Assembly (NCBI GenBank): GCA_964433875.1
Contig: CAYSSO010000025.1
Span: 1-26,728 of the forward strand
Length of the DNA: 26,728 nucleotides
Reading direction: 5' to 3'
DNA from: Athalassotoga sp964433875
GTDB taxonomy: Bacteria > Thermotogota > Thermotogae > Mesoaciditogales > Mesoaciditogaceae
Below are positions 14,380 through 23,548 of the stretch, one piece after another. The position numbers and the translations under genes are program-made. Below the pieces are notes generated by a model. That model was not told where the DNA came from. It made no database searches and worked only from the letters and a program-made list of their open reading frames with translations. Each line of letters begins with the position of its first letter. Position 1 is the stretch's first letter.

Positions 14380-14878
14380 CTAAATCCCTTCTTTCAGGCA
14401 TATTTCCCTTTAAAATGGTAATTCCCAGCGGAAGTACATCCATTACAACTTCAAGATCTTCTTTGACTCCGTTGGGATTTCCGGGCAGATTTATTATAAG
14501 ACTTTTTCCCCTTATTCCCGCAACTCCCCTCGAAAGAATGGATTTTTTAGTCTTCGAAAAGAAGGTCGAAACTCTCATTATCTCAGGAATCCCAGGCACC
14601 TCTTTTTCTATGACTGCAAGAGTTGCTTCCGGAGTCACATCTCTCGGAGAAAAGCCAGTTCCACCGGCGGTGATCACAAGATCGACATTGAAATGATCGC
14701 AAAATTCCACGATCTTTTGAGATATAAGAGATTCCTCGTCTGGCACGATTTCATGTACAACTACCTCTCCGATCCTCGAGAGCATTTCCTTTATCGCGGG
14801 AAAGTTCTCATCCTTCATCTCGCCTTTATAGCATCTATCGCTTACAGTTAAAATGCCTATTTTCAAAAATCTTTCCAT
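14363..14878 (-). CDS. mog: molybdopterin adenylyltransferase, MogA/MoaB family
   Basis: This 171-residue enzyme adenylylates molybdopterin before MoeA inserts the metal. Seen: IGILTVSDRC at the N-terminus, VITAGGTGFSPRDVTPEAT (the MPT-binding signature) and LIINLPGNPNGVKEDL near the end. Length suits MogA/MoaB. The start ATG 14878 follows AAGGAAG closely; it overlaps galK by 16 nt and moeA by 17 nt. MogA and MoaB cannot be separated by eye. Confidence 0.9.
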   Translation of the reverse strand: MERFLKIGILTVSDRCYKGEMKDENFPAIKEMLSRIGEVVVHEIVPDEESLISQKIVEFCDHFNVDLVITAGGTGFSPRDVTPEATLAVIEKEVPGIPEIMRVSTFFSKTKKSILSRGVAGIRGKSLIINLPGNPNGVKEDLEVVMDVLPLGITILKGNMPERRDLDENTR

Positions 14879-15957
14879 ATCTTCCTTACTCCGCTTGAAA
14901 GCCTTACAGGATAATATTTTATCTCAACGCCAAAATTATTTTGATAATCTTTCGCAATCTCTTTCAAATCATTTCTTATGTCCCTTCTGGAAAGCGCTAT
15001 TATACTCCCCCCAAAGCCACCGCCAATCATGCGCGATCCATAAACGCCGTTGATTTTGTTTATGTTATCGACAAGAAAGTCAATCTCGACAGTCGATACT
15101 TCAAAAAGGTCTCTCAAACTTGCATGCGAGGCTTTTACAAGTCTTCCAACCTCATCCCAGTTTTGATGAGATATTGCCTTTATTACCTTTAAAACCCTTT
15201 CATTTTCTTCAACAACGTGCTTTGCCCTCTTGTACAGATTATAATTACCAAACAAATGTTTTTTTGATTCAAGGAGTTCCTTTTTTACGTCCTTGAATTG
15301 AAGTCCGAGTATTTTCGATGCCTCCTCGCATTCATTTCTTCTTGTGTTGTAATCACCGCTTGAAAGTTTATGTTTTATTCCCGAATCCACCACTGTGATC
15401 CTTGGAAATCCCTTTGCGTAAATATATTCGTACCTTCCGCTCGAAGCGTCGATCAAAATGAAGAAGTCTCTCTTTGCAAGTGCAACGGTATATTGATCCA
15501 TTATTCCGCAATTTACCCCGACAAATTCATTTTCCGCTTCGTGCGCTATCTGGGCTATCCTTTCTCTGTCGAGGTTAATATTTTCTACCTTAGAAATAGC
15601 GTAAATCAGCCCGACCATCAAAGATGCAGAACTCGAAAGTCCCGCTCCTATCGGGAGGGTACTTGAGATCTCTATTTTGAAAGGCCTTATCTGCTTTTTG
15701 ATATTTTTCTCAAGATGAAAGATGGCACCCTTTACATAATTGGCCCATTCCTCTTTCTCTTTTTTCTCATTTAAAGAGAATTCAACTCTTTCTTTCAAAT
15801 TAACGCTATACGCCTCAAAATGATCTGACTCTTCAAGAGTTATGTAAGTGTATTTGTCTATCGCCGCAGGAAGGACAAATCCACCGTTGTAATCGGTGTG
15901 TTCTCCTATTAAATTTATCCGTCCGGGCGATTTGAATCTGTATCTCAAAGATATCAT
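14863..15957 (-). CDS. galK: galactokinase
   Basis: This 364-residue GHMP kinase phosphorylates galactose to galactose 1-phosphate. Seen: GRINLIGEHTDYNGG (about 12-26, galactokinase signature), PIGAGLSSSAS (about 102-112, nucleotide loop), NCGIMDQY with the catalytic Asp (about 154) and GGGFGGS near residue 315. ATG 15957 directly abuts the TAGGAG, whereas the in-frame TTG at 15948 sits 9 nt after it and would begin RYRFKSPGRINLIG, so TTG may be the true start. It lies three bases after galT and overlaps mog by 16 nt. Confidence 0.95.
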   Translation of the reverse strand: MISLRYRFKSPGRINLIGEHTDYNGGFVLPAAIDKYTYITLEESDHFEAYSVNLKERVEFSLNEKKEKEEWANYVKGAIFHLEKNIKKQIRPFKIEISSTLPIGAGLSSSASLMVGLIYAISKVENINLDRERIAQIAHEAENEFVGVNCGIMDQYTVALAKRDFFILIDASSGRYEYIYAKGFPRITVVDSGIKHKLSSGDYNTRRNECEEASKILGLQFKDVKKELLESKKHLFGNYNLYKRAKHVVEENERVLKVIKAISHQNWDEVGRLVKASHASLRDLFEVSTVEIDFLVDNINKINGVYGSRMIGGGFGGSIIALSRRDIRNDLKEIAKDYQNNFGVEIKYYPVRLSSGVRKIWKDF

Positions 15958-15960
15958 CTC

Positions 15961-16899
15961 CTATACCGAATAAGATGCATTTCTCAAAGATTTGGCCGCT
16001 TCAGAAGGCGTAAGCGGGTTTATAAATGCCCATGTACCAGTCTCCACGCTTGCCATCCATTTAACGTTAACTTTGTCTCTTTTTGGCGGATTGAACTCTA
16101 TATGAAAATGAAAATCTTTAATCTGAGGATTAACAGGTCCCTGGAAGATCTCCATCATGTACGGAAATTCCTGATCGAAGAGTGAATCGTACTTCGAAGT
16201 CACGACTTTAAGCGCAATTGCGAGATCGAATTTTTCTTTTGAAGTCATTTCCGTAAAAAAGGAGATGTGTCTGCGAGGATAAATGTGGACCTCGTAAGGG
16301 AATCTCGCGAAGTAAGGTACAAGCGCCACGAAATCTTCTCCATCGTAGATGATATTTTCGTCTTTTTCTTGCTTTATTATATCGCATATCGCACACTGAC
16401 CCTTTGATTTGTACTTTGAAATTGCATCTATCTTTGCCTGAATTCTTTTGGGAAGAAATGGAAAAGCGTACAGTTGACCGTGAGGATGGATCTGTGAGGC
16501 TCCAACCTCCTTTCCGCGATTTTCAAATGGAAAGATATACTTTATCTTTTCATATTTCATAAGATCCCGGGTTCTATCTTCCCAGACGTAGATGAGTTTT
16601 TCTATCTGCCCAAATGGCATTCTCGAAAGAGAAGAATTGTGATCAGAGGTAAACATTATAACCTCGCACTTACCGTATGATGGGGCATTCTCAAAAAAAT
16701 CATTCTTTTGTACCTCTGGCGGATCGAGTTTTAAGGATGGGTATCTATTATCAAATGCCGTGAGATCGTAATCATGTTTCATTTCAAGAACGCCCGGGCA
16801 AAGAGGACATGCCTCTTTTCTGGGCAAGACAGGTCTTTTTTGCGTCTCAGACGATATTATTATCCATTCATCAGTTATTGGATTATATCTTAACTCCAT
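15961..16899 (-). CDS. galT: galactose-1-phosphate uridylyltransferase
   Basis: This 312-residue HIT-superfamily enzyme exchanges UDP between glucose and galactose 1-phosphate. Seen: CPLCPG (Cys31/Cys34, metal-binding), FDNRYPSL, FENRGKEVGASQIHPHGQ with nucleophilic His140, and FHFHIEFNPP. ATG 16899 (or its neighbour ATG 16902) is preferred: GGGGTGAT precedes it and the family begins with LRYNPITDEW. An in-frame ATG at 16959 would add about 20 unrelated residues inside galA. It overlaps galA by 17 nt. No galE is present in the window. Confidence 0.93.
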   Translation of the reverse strand: MELRYNPITDEWIIISSETQKRPVLPRKEACPLCPGVLEMKHDYDLTAFDNRYPSLKLDPPEVQKNDFFENAPSYGKCEVIMFTSDHNSSLSRMPFGQIEKLIYVWEDRTRDLMKYEKIKYIFPFENRGKEVGASQIHPHGQLYAFPFLPKRIQAKIDAISKYKSKGQCAICDIIKQEKDENIIYDGEDFVALVPYFARFPYEVHIYPRRHISFFTEMTSKEKFDLAIALKVVTSKYDSLFDQEFPYMMEIFQGPVNPQIKDFHFHIEFNPPKRDKVNVKWMASVETGTWAFINPLTPSEAAKSLRNASYSV

Positions 16900-18685
16900 C
16901 ATAATCATCACCCCAGTAATAATGGATATCTCTGCAATCATCTTCTTTTTCGTCATCACGCCTTAAATGCCTCTTTCCCCTGTGAAGCACAATTTCGATA
17001 GACCTCGGATTTATTTTAAGATTTTCACCTACACTTTTCATCGAAGGATAAGAGATGAAAAATTCATCTTCTTTTTTTTCGATTATATTTTTGTAACTTG
17101 AAAGATTCTCCTCCCAAATTTGATCGGAAAGATTGACGAAGGATATGATATCGCCATTCTTTGAATTCTTCGTTGTGATGACGTATCTTTCACCGTCGAC
17201 GAATTTGACATCGGAATGCCCATTTCTGAAATTAAGAGCATTCATCAAAAGATGTTTATCCTCATTTGTTAACTCTCCGAGGAAATCACTTTCGAGAAAC
17301 TGACCATTCAAAAGGGCAGAAACAAAAAGATTTACCATTTTTTCATTCTTTGAAAGTTTAGTTTTCTGAGACCTTGCCATAACGCAGTCTGGATCATTCA
17401 CCCACCATCCATTCATGAAATTCCTTGTCAATGCATTTCTTATTGAATACTTTGCAGATGGAGCGCCAATGTCCATTCCCTTCCATTCGGGAGCCGTATC
17501 GGCTCCGATGCGCATGGAATTAACGTAACCTATAGAAGGCAAAAGCGGAGCGCCGCAACCGAGTATGTGATTCTCTCCAATTGATTCGGCAATTGCCTTC
17601 ATCCCTCTAATGTAAGATTCGACCGGACTCAGGTTTGATTTTCTTTTTCCAGAAACCATACCGGCAAAGAGAAAATCTATCTTGAAAAATTCATATCCAT
17701 AACCCTTTAGAGTTGAAAATAAATTCTTTAGCCATTCAATTACGTCATCATTCGAAAGATCGAGCGCGTATATCTTTTTGTTCCAGTTCTCATACGCAAC
17801 AACATAATTCTCGTTATCATCTTTTACAAGATAATCCGGATGCAATCTGAATAATTCAGAACTTTCCGATACGCTAAAGGGCGCCGTCCATATGCCTGCC
17901 TTCATACCCTTTTCTTTTATTCTGTGCGCCAAAAATTCAAGGCCATCTGGAAATTTCGAATTCGTCTTAAGCCAGTCTCCTATGTCTGCCTCGTAACCAT
18001 CGTCTAATTGGAAGACTTCGTAATTTAAACTCGCATTTTCAAGTTCTTTTAGGAAGGTTTCTTGAGATATATCAAGGTAGTAACTGTACCACGATTCCCA
18101 TCCAAAAAGCGCGGAGTACGGTCTTGGTTTGTTTTCCTTTAACACTTCCAAAGAATAATCTCTTAGCGCGTTCTCGATCGTATCGAATTCACTTACCCAC
18201 AATCTTTCGATCTTGATCCTCTCGTGCGGCGACAATATCTTTCCTATATAAACCTTCACATCGATCTTTCCATCTTGCCATTTGAAATAAGGATGTGACA
18301 GCCTTGAAGATAAAAACCCTGCAAATTCACGATCGGTTGCGACGAAATAATCAGAAACTATACCGTCTTTGAATTCCCATGGAACAGGAGAAATTCCAAA
18401 ATTCAATTGAATATTTGAAGAATTCAACAAATTAGACACTTCGTAAGGATTCACAAATGTACATGGTCCCCAGGACTGAAAATTGTTCATAAAAATTTTG
18501 TCGCTCGCATCGATCTCGCCTATCTTTATCTCTCCGAGAAATTTTGGAATATCTAAAAGATTTTTTATTTCTATCTCTATTAGATAACCATGAGATTTCG
18601 AAAGAGAAAAATTCAGTTCGATGTCCCCAATAATCTCTCTACCACTCGCTTTCAAAGGCTGGCCGTTTATTCTCAAGAAACTCAC
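16883..18685 (-). CDS. galA: alpha-galactosidase, GH36
   Basis: This roughly 600-residue retaining alpha-galactosidase has no signal peptide, so it acts in the cytoplasm on imported galactosides such as melibiose or raffinose. Seen: NNFQSWGPC, SDYFVATDREFAGFLSS, GIWTAPFSVSE, NWNKKIYALDLS, FFKIDFLFAGMVSG with nucleophile Asp337, and MRIGADTAPEW with acid/base Asp396. It resembles the short Thermotoga enzyme (about 550 residues) rather than the larger type. GTG 18685 overlaps the lacZ stop (GTGA), but AGAAGAGG lies right against it; TTG 18676 sits 8 nt after and is an alternative. The last ~30 residues (from RGKRHLRRDDEK) form a charged tail overlapping the galT start. Confidence 0.93.
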   Translation of the reverse strand: MSFLRINGQPLKASGREIIGDIELNFSLSKSHGYLIEIEIKNLLDIPKFLGEIKIGEIDASDKIFMNNFQSWGPCTFVNPYEVSNLLNSSNIQLNFGISPVPWEFKDGIVSDYFVATDREFAGFLSSRLSHPYFKWQDGKIDVKVYIGKILSPHERIKIERLWVSEFDTIENALRDYSLEVLKENKPRPYSALFGWESWYSYYLDISQETFLKELENASLNYEVFQLDDGYEADIGDWLKTNSKFPDGLEFLAHRIKEKGMKAGIWTAPFSVSESSELFRLHPDYLVKDDNENYVVAYENWNKKIYALDLSNDDVIEWLKNLFSTLKGYGYEFFKIDFLFAGMVSGKRKSNLSPVESYIRGMKAIAESIGENHILGCGAPLLPSIGYVNSMRIGADTAPEWKGMDIGAPSAKYSIRNALTRNFMNGWWVNDPDCVMARSQKTKLSKNEKMVNLFVSALLNGQFLESDFLGELTNEDKHLLMNALNFRNGHSDVKFVDGERYVITTKNSKNGDIISFVNLSDQIWEENLSSYKNIIEKKEDEFFISYPSMKSVGENLKINPRSIEIVLHRGKRHLRRDDEKEDDCRDIHYYWGDDYDGVKI

Positions 18686-21600
18686 CTCTTCTGCAATTTG
18701 ATGGGTTTGAATTTGAAAGTGTAAAGATAAACTCTGTTAGCGTAAAGCGTAAAATCAGGGTGAGTCCTTGCACCCCAACTGTTGTCTCCACCAACGCCCA
18801 TTTGAGCGTAATTTACATGCAAAAAGATCTCCTTTCTCTCTGGCAATTCAAATGGATGTTTGGCATTCTCTAAATCATCGATCGAATGGTGCAAAGCGCT
18901 GAATTCGAAATAAGGATTCCCTATGAATGTAATACCCTCTTCGTCAGAATCTGTTAGAGTAACCCATCTTACATCTGTTCTATTACCCATCTCTGATGGC
19001 CTTATGTAATTGACAAAGAATTCACTGACATCCATCTTGTAAAGATCAACACGAGCAGATTTCTTTCTGTCCCAATAATTCTCGTGCGGACCGCGCCCAA
19101 ACCACGTTACCTTTTCAAATCCAGAATTTAAAATGAATTCCATTCCAATAACTGGAATTTCGGGAAGATCTTCTCCTGGAACCAACTGGAAAGAAAGATT
19201 TACAGAACAAGACGTATCGATATCGTAAGAGATCGAACAAATAGAAGGATCTGGCGTTGGAACTTTGAAAGTTGTCATTACTTTGACGCCTTCGGCAGAT
19301 CTGCTCCACTTGAAGTCGATAAGTTTAAGATTTTGCGCATCTTTCCAAACCTTTAGCCTTTCTTCCATCTTATTTCCACGATCGTTGTCCGTTGGCGCCC
19401 TCCAAAAAATTGGTCTGACGTTAGAGATAACCTCTTTTGTGCCTGACTTTAAGGACTTTATGAATCCGGATTTCTTATCAAACAAGATAAGAAAATCATC
19501 GGCTGTTATTATCAGATCAGAAGAATCTTCAATTTTAAGTTCTCTTGGGGCACTCTTTTGAATGTCCAATTTGCAAGATTCGAATGGAATTTTGAACTGT
19601 TCATAAGATATTTCATAATTTTTGTCTGCCCATTTTTTAGCCTCTTTGAGTTTGAATGAGAATTCTATGAAATATTCGCAATCGTGACGAGGTACTGTGT
19701 GTCCTATTGGTATTTTGACCCTTTTACTCTCCAAAGGATCCAAATCGAGTTCCATCTTTCCGAAATTTATAATTTCATTATTTTCCTTTAAAAACCATTG
19801 AAAATCGAATACCTTTAGATTTGTAAAAAGATATTCGTTGGAAAATTCAAACTCCCCATTCAGGATATCAACAGGCCTTGCGAGAATATTCCTATACACG
19901 TATTTTACCTCGTAGGCCTGCGGCTTCAGAGTTCTGTCCGCGAGTACGATACCATTTGCACAGAAATTTCCGTCATTCGGGTTATCTCCCCAGTCACCGC
20001 CATACGCAAGGTATTCACCCTTTCCGTCTGGCCTTTTTTCGTATATGGCCTGATCTACCCAATCCCAGATGAATCCTCCCTGCAATTTTGGGTACTTTCT
20101 GAATAAATCCCAATATTTGTAAAGATTTCCGTTGCTGTTTCCCATAGCATGAGCGTATTCGCAAAGAATGTAGGGTTTTTTGTTTTCTGATTTTGCATAC
20201 TCTTCAACTCTTTCGATGGACGAATACATTTCACTCGTAATGTCCGCAACCGAACTGTCTCCCTCATAATGGACAAATCTTGTTGAATCTCTCATGTGGA
20301 CCCAATCTGACATAAGCCTGAAATTCGTTCCGTGACCTGCTTCATTTCCCAAAGACCATATCAAGACGGATGGATGGTTTTTATCCCTTTCGACCATACT
20401 CTGAACCCTATCAAGACAAGCATTTGTCCACTGTGGATCGCTTGCCGGTACCCTGTCTCTAACCCCGTGAGTTTCGAGATTCGTTTCATCTATCACATAA
20501 AGGCCGTACTCATCGCACAGGTCTAACCACAGAGGATCGTTGGGATAATGGGAGGTCCTAACTGCGTTTATGTTAAGTTGTTTCATCAAAGTTATGTCCT
20601 TTATCATGGTCTCGGCCGGCACATGCTTCCCCCATCGTGGATCGAATTCGTGCCTGTTTACGCCTTTAAACTTTATCGCTTTTCCATTTATAGTCATAAG
20701 GCCATTTTTCATCTCGAATTTTCTAAACCCTATCTTACATCCTTCGGCTTCAATAACATTTCCACGATGATCTTTCAGAGTTAGAATAAGCGTATAAAGG
20801 TAGGGATATTCAGCGGACCACTTTTTGGGTTTAACCTCTCCGGATATCGATGCAACGCTTTCGTCCTTTGACGAAAATCTCTTCTTTACTGTATCTGAAA
20901 AGATGAGATTGCCGTTGTCATCGTAAAGATAGGCCTCTACCGAAAAGATGCTCTTCACATCTTGAGAATACTTCTTGGCGTTCACATTTATCTTTAATTT
21001 CGCGCGTTCGTAACGATCGTCAAGGTCCGTTATAACTTCAAAGTCGCGCATGTGAACCTTTGGCGTTGAGTAAACAAAGACGTCTCTTACAATCCCACTT
21101 AGCCTTATCATATCTTGATCCTCGAGCCAACTGCCCGTACACCATCTGTAAACCTCGACGGCAAGATCATTCTTTCCGGCCTTCACATACTTTGTTATGT
21201 CAAATTCAGCAGGTGTAAAACTGCCTTCACTGTATCCGACAAACCTTCCATTGACCCAGATGTAAAAGGCCGATTCAACTCCTTGAAAGGAAATAAAGAT
21301 CTCTCTATTTTGCCAGTCCTTTGGGATTGTGAAGACTGTCTTGTAAGATCCTACTGGATTGTAAATTGTCGGTGCGTTCGGTGGTTCTGGATTTTCATAT
21401 CCAGTCCATGGATAAATTATATTCGTGTAAATTGGATAATCATAACCTTGAATCTGCCATTCGCCGGGTACATTTATCTCATCCCATTCACTTACATCGT
21501 AAGACTTTTTATAAAAATCAATGGGTCTTTCCGAAGGATTTTTGGAAAGATGGAATTTCCATTTTCCATTCAATAATTTCAGATATTTAGAATCAACACG

Positions 21601-21741
21601 AATTCCACGCTTCTGGGCCGGCTTTTGCAAATCTTCAAACGCACTTTTGGGATCCGGATAGGGCACCAAAGTTGCATGCGCATCTTCTCTGTTAATACGA
21701 AATAATTCAGGATTGTCTTTCCATTCATTACGATTTTTCAT
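18682..21741 (-). CDS. lacZ: beta-galactosidase, GH2 (LacZ type)
   Basis: This 1019-residue retaining beta-galactosidase has no signal peptide and so is cytoplasmic. In order: jelly-roll sugar-binding domain (about 50-225, with GEWQIQGYDYPIYTN), two Ig-like regions around a TIM barrel, and a C-terminal small chain domain (about 740-1019, with WFGRGPHENYWDRK). Catalytic residues are acid/base Glu467 in SLGNEAGHG and nucleophile Glu528 in ILCEYAHAMGNSNG. ATG 21741 is chosen because GGGA lies about 5 nt before it; an in-frame ATG at 21780 overlaps the terminator T-run and adds a hydrophobic stretch unlike the family. It heads the gal genes and overlaps galA by 4 nt. Confidence 0.95.
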   Translation of the reverse strand: MKNRNEWKDNPELFRINREDAHATLVPYPDPKSAFEDLQKPAQKRGIRVDSKYLKLLNGKWKFHLSKNPSERPIDFYKKSYDVSEWDEINVPGEWQIQGYDYPIYTNIIYPWTGYENPEPPNAPTIYNPVGSYKTVFTIPKDWQNREIFISFQGVESAFYIWVNGRFVGYSEGSFTPAEFDITKYVKAGKNDLAVEVYRWCTGSWLEDQDMIRLSGIVRDVFVYSTPKVHMRDFEVITDLDDRYERAKLKINVNAKKYSQDVKSIFSVEAYLYDDNGNLIFSDTVKKRFSSKDESVASISGEVKPKKWSAEYPYLYTLILTLKDHRGNVIEAEGCKIGFRKFEMKNGLMTINGKAIKFKGVNRHEFDPRWGKHVPAETMIKDITLMKQLNINAVRTSHYPNDPLWLDLCDEYGLYVIDETNLETHGVRDRVPASDPQWTNACLDRVQSMVERDKNHPSVLIWSLGNEAGHGTNFRLMSDWVHMRDSTRFVHYEGDSSVADITSEMYSSIERVEEYAKSENKKPYILCEYAHAMGNSNGNLYKYWDLFRKYPKLQGGFIWDWVDQAIYEKRPDGKGEYLAYGGDWGDNPNDGNFCANGIVLADRTLKPQAYEVKYVYRNILARPVDILNGEFEFSNEYLFTNLKVFDFQWFLKENNEIINFGKMELDLDPLESKRVKIPIGHTVPRHDCEYFIEFSFKLKEAKKWADKNYEISYEQFKIPFESCKLDIQKSAPRELKIEDSSDLIITADDFLILFDKKSGFIKSLKSGTKEVISNVRPIFWRAPTDNDRGNKMEERLKVWKDAQNLKLIDFKWSRSAEGVKVMTTFKVPTPDPSICSISYDIDTSCSVNLSFQLVPGEDLPEIPVIGMEFILNSGFEKVTWFGRGPHENYWDRKKSARVDLYKMDVSEFFVNYIRPSEMGNRTDVRWVTLTDSDEEGITFIGNPYFEFSALHHSIDDLENAKHPFELPERKEIFLHVNYAQMGVGGDNSWGARTHPDFTLYANRVYLYTFKFKPIKLQKR

Positions 21742-21768
21742 AATATTCCCAACTCCCAATAATAATTT

Positions 21769-21802
21769 GAAAAAAACCAAGGGAGAGGAATTGCCCTCTC
21801 CC
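21769..21802 (-). terminator. intrinsic terminator after the family 5 binding protein gene
   Basis: On the minus strand the stem GGGAGAGG pairs perfectly with CCTCTCCC around a 6-nt loop (plus-strand arms 21781-21788 and 21795-21802), followed by TTGG and seven Ts. It starts about 10 nt after the binding-protein stop. lacZ begins 28 nt beyond the T-run, so it either has its own promoter in that short space or depends on read-through. Confidence 0.85.
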
Positions 21803-21812
21803 TCATATTATC

Positions 21813-23528
21813 TCACTTTAAATGTACATTTAGAACGATCGCAAGCGCATCTGCCCAATCGATATTTCCAGCGCCAGCGTAAGGATTTTCTGCAGAAGGC
21901 CATCCAACAAGTGTTCTTTCACTGTATTCCATGAAATCCGTTCTATTTGTCAAAACTATAAATGGAACGTCCTGCAAAACGATTCTTTCTATCGTTGCTA
22001 TTGCCTGTTTCTGAAGAGACAGATCGCTTGTCTGGGCATAGGTTTGCAAAGCGTCAGTTATAAGAGGATTTGTATACCTTGACCAGCCAGAACTTGCATT
22101 TTGTCCAATTGTAGTCGCAGAGAAAGCCGGGTTGAATTCGTAATAGTAAAGGTAATAAGGAGTCGGCCCCGATCCGGTTCCCCACGAAATTACCATTTCG
22201 TACGTTCCGGTCATAACGCTGGAGATATACGTATCCCACGGCTCTTGATCTGTAACTGTTGTTATACCAAGTTGGGCAAGATCGCTGGATATTATCTGGG
22301 CCATCGTTATGAAATCGCCCCAGCCGGCCCCAACAAGAATCTTAAACGTCGGAAGGGGTTTACCATCAGGACCACAAAGTTGTCCTTGAGCGTTTTTAGT
22401 GAATCCCGCAGCGGCAAGGATCTTTTGAGCCTCTGGAATGTTGAAAGAGTTAAGAGATGATGCAAGTTCAGTCAGCGTTGGATCAAGCCATTCGGCCTGT
22501 TGAGCGGGGATTATTCCCGTCGGGCTTTGATTGTATCCACCTGTACCAAAGTATGCTTTATCTTCGAGCGCTTTTCTGTCTATTGCCATAGAGATAGCCC
22601 TTCTGAAGGCAACGTTGTTGAATGGGTACTTCTGCGTGTTCAGATAAAGGATATTTGAGTTCGAAGTTGGCCACCAGAATTTATTCGTGGCTGGATTTCT
22701 GTTGTACCAAAGTGTGTAAGGATCTATTCCGCTTCCGTAATATGACCAATCAGCATCTCCTCTTAACAAATATTGCAAAGGTTGTCCGCCTATCAAAGAT
22801 CTCACTTCTATTTTGTCTATGAAAGGTCTATTTCCAAATTCAGGCGTGTTCATGAAGAAATTTGGATTCTTGACAAGTTCAAATGTGTAATTGGCGGAAT
22901 TGTAACTACCTTTCACATATAAGAATGGCCCCGCAACGACTGGATCCTGATTAAGGAATTTCGTAGGATCCGTTATAGATGACCAGATATGCTCGGGAAC
23001 TATTGGGATCTGAGCTATTTGTGTTAAGAGTGGGGTGTTTGGCTTTGAGAATGTAAAGACAACCGTATCACCCGAGGCGACCACACTTTGAAGATTGGAA
23101 ATACTTGACCATATACCGTTTGTGTCAAGTGCTGGATACTTCTTCAAATAATTGAAAGTGAAGGCGACATCCTCAGGCGTGAAAGGCTGTCCGTCAGACC
23201 ATGTAATACCCTTTCTAATAGTAATCGTCAGTTTCAAGTTGTTGTCAGACCATGAGTAGTTAGTTCCGAAAAATGGAGTCATTGCACCGGTATAAGGCTG
23301 AACCAAGAAAAGTGTTCCGTACATTATAGGTCCAACGCCGAGTGACTGTCCAGATGGCTGGAATGGATTCAAGTTGAACGCAACAGGGCCCCATGTCGTA
23401 ACAACCCTTAGGGTTCCGCCATGCTTAACATTGGGTACGGCTGGAAAGATATTCGCGAATTCCTGTGCAAATGCCAAACTAACCATTAGCATCGCACCTA
23501 CAAGTACAAAAGCAAGAACTTTCTTCAT
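21813..23528 (-). CDS. ABC transporter solute-binding protein, family 5 (SBP_bac_5)
   Basis: This exported substrate-binding protein of about 571 residues carries a signal peptide (KKVLAFVLVGAMLMVSLAFA, likely cut after AFA). Seen: KLTITIRKGITWSDGQPFTPEDVAFTF (split: TIRKGITWSDGQ and FTPEDVAFTF), GPFLYVKG, NVAFRRAISMAIDRKAL and LVKNPNFF, all standard for the DppA/OppA family. In Thermotoga-like bacteria this family often binds oligosaccharides rather than peptides; next to lacZ a galactoside is plausible. ATG 23528 is chosen for the AAAGGAGGGAG upstream and the signal peptide; an in-frame ATG at 23558 falls in the operator. It has no family 5 permeases (DppB/DppC type) next to it. Confidence 0.9.
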   Translation of the reverse strand: MKKVLAFVLVGAMLMVSLAFAQEFANIFPAVPNVKHGGTLRVVTTWGPVAFNLNPFQPSGQSLGVGPIMYGTLFLVQPYTGAMTPFFGTNYSWSDNNLKLTITIRKGITWSDGQPFTPEDVAFTFNYLKKYPALDTNGIWSSISNLQSVVASGDTVVFTFSKPNTPLLTQIAQIPIVPEHIWSSITDPTKFLNQDPVVAGPFLYVKGSYNSANYTFELVKNPNFFMNTPEFGNRPFIDKIEVRSLIGGQPLQYLLRGDADWSYYGSGIDPYTLWYNRNPATNKFWWPTSNSNILYLNTQKYPFNNVAFRRAISMAIDRKALEDKAYFGTGGYNQSPTGIIPAQQAEWLDPTLTELASSLNSFNIPEAQKILAAAGFTKNAQGQLCGPDGKPLPTFKILVGAGWGDFITMAQIISSDLAQLGITTVTDQEPWDTYISSVMTGTYEMVISWGTGSGPTPYYLYYYEFNPAFSATTIGQNASSGWSRYTNPLITDALQTYAQTSDLSLQKQAIATIERIVLQDVPFIVLTNRTDFMEYSERTLVGWPSAENPYAGAGNIDWADALAIVLNVHLK

Positions 23529-23548
23529 TCTACTTCTCCCTCCTTTAT

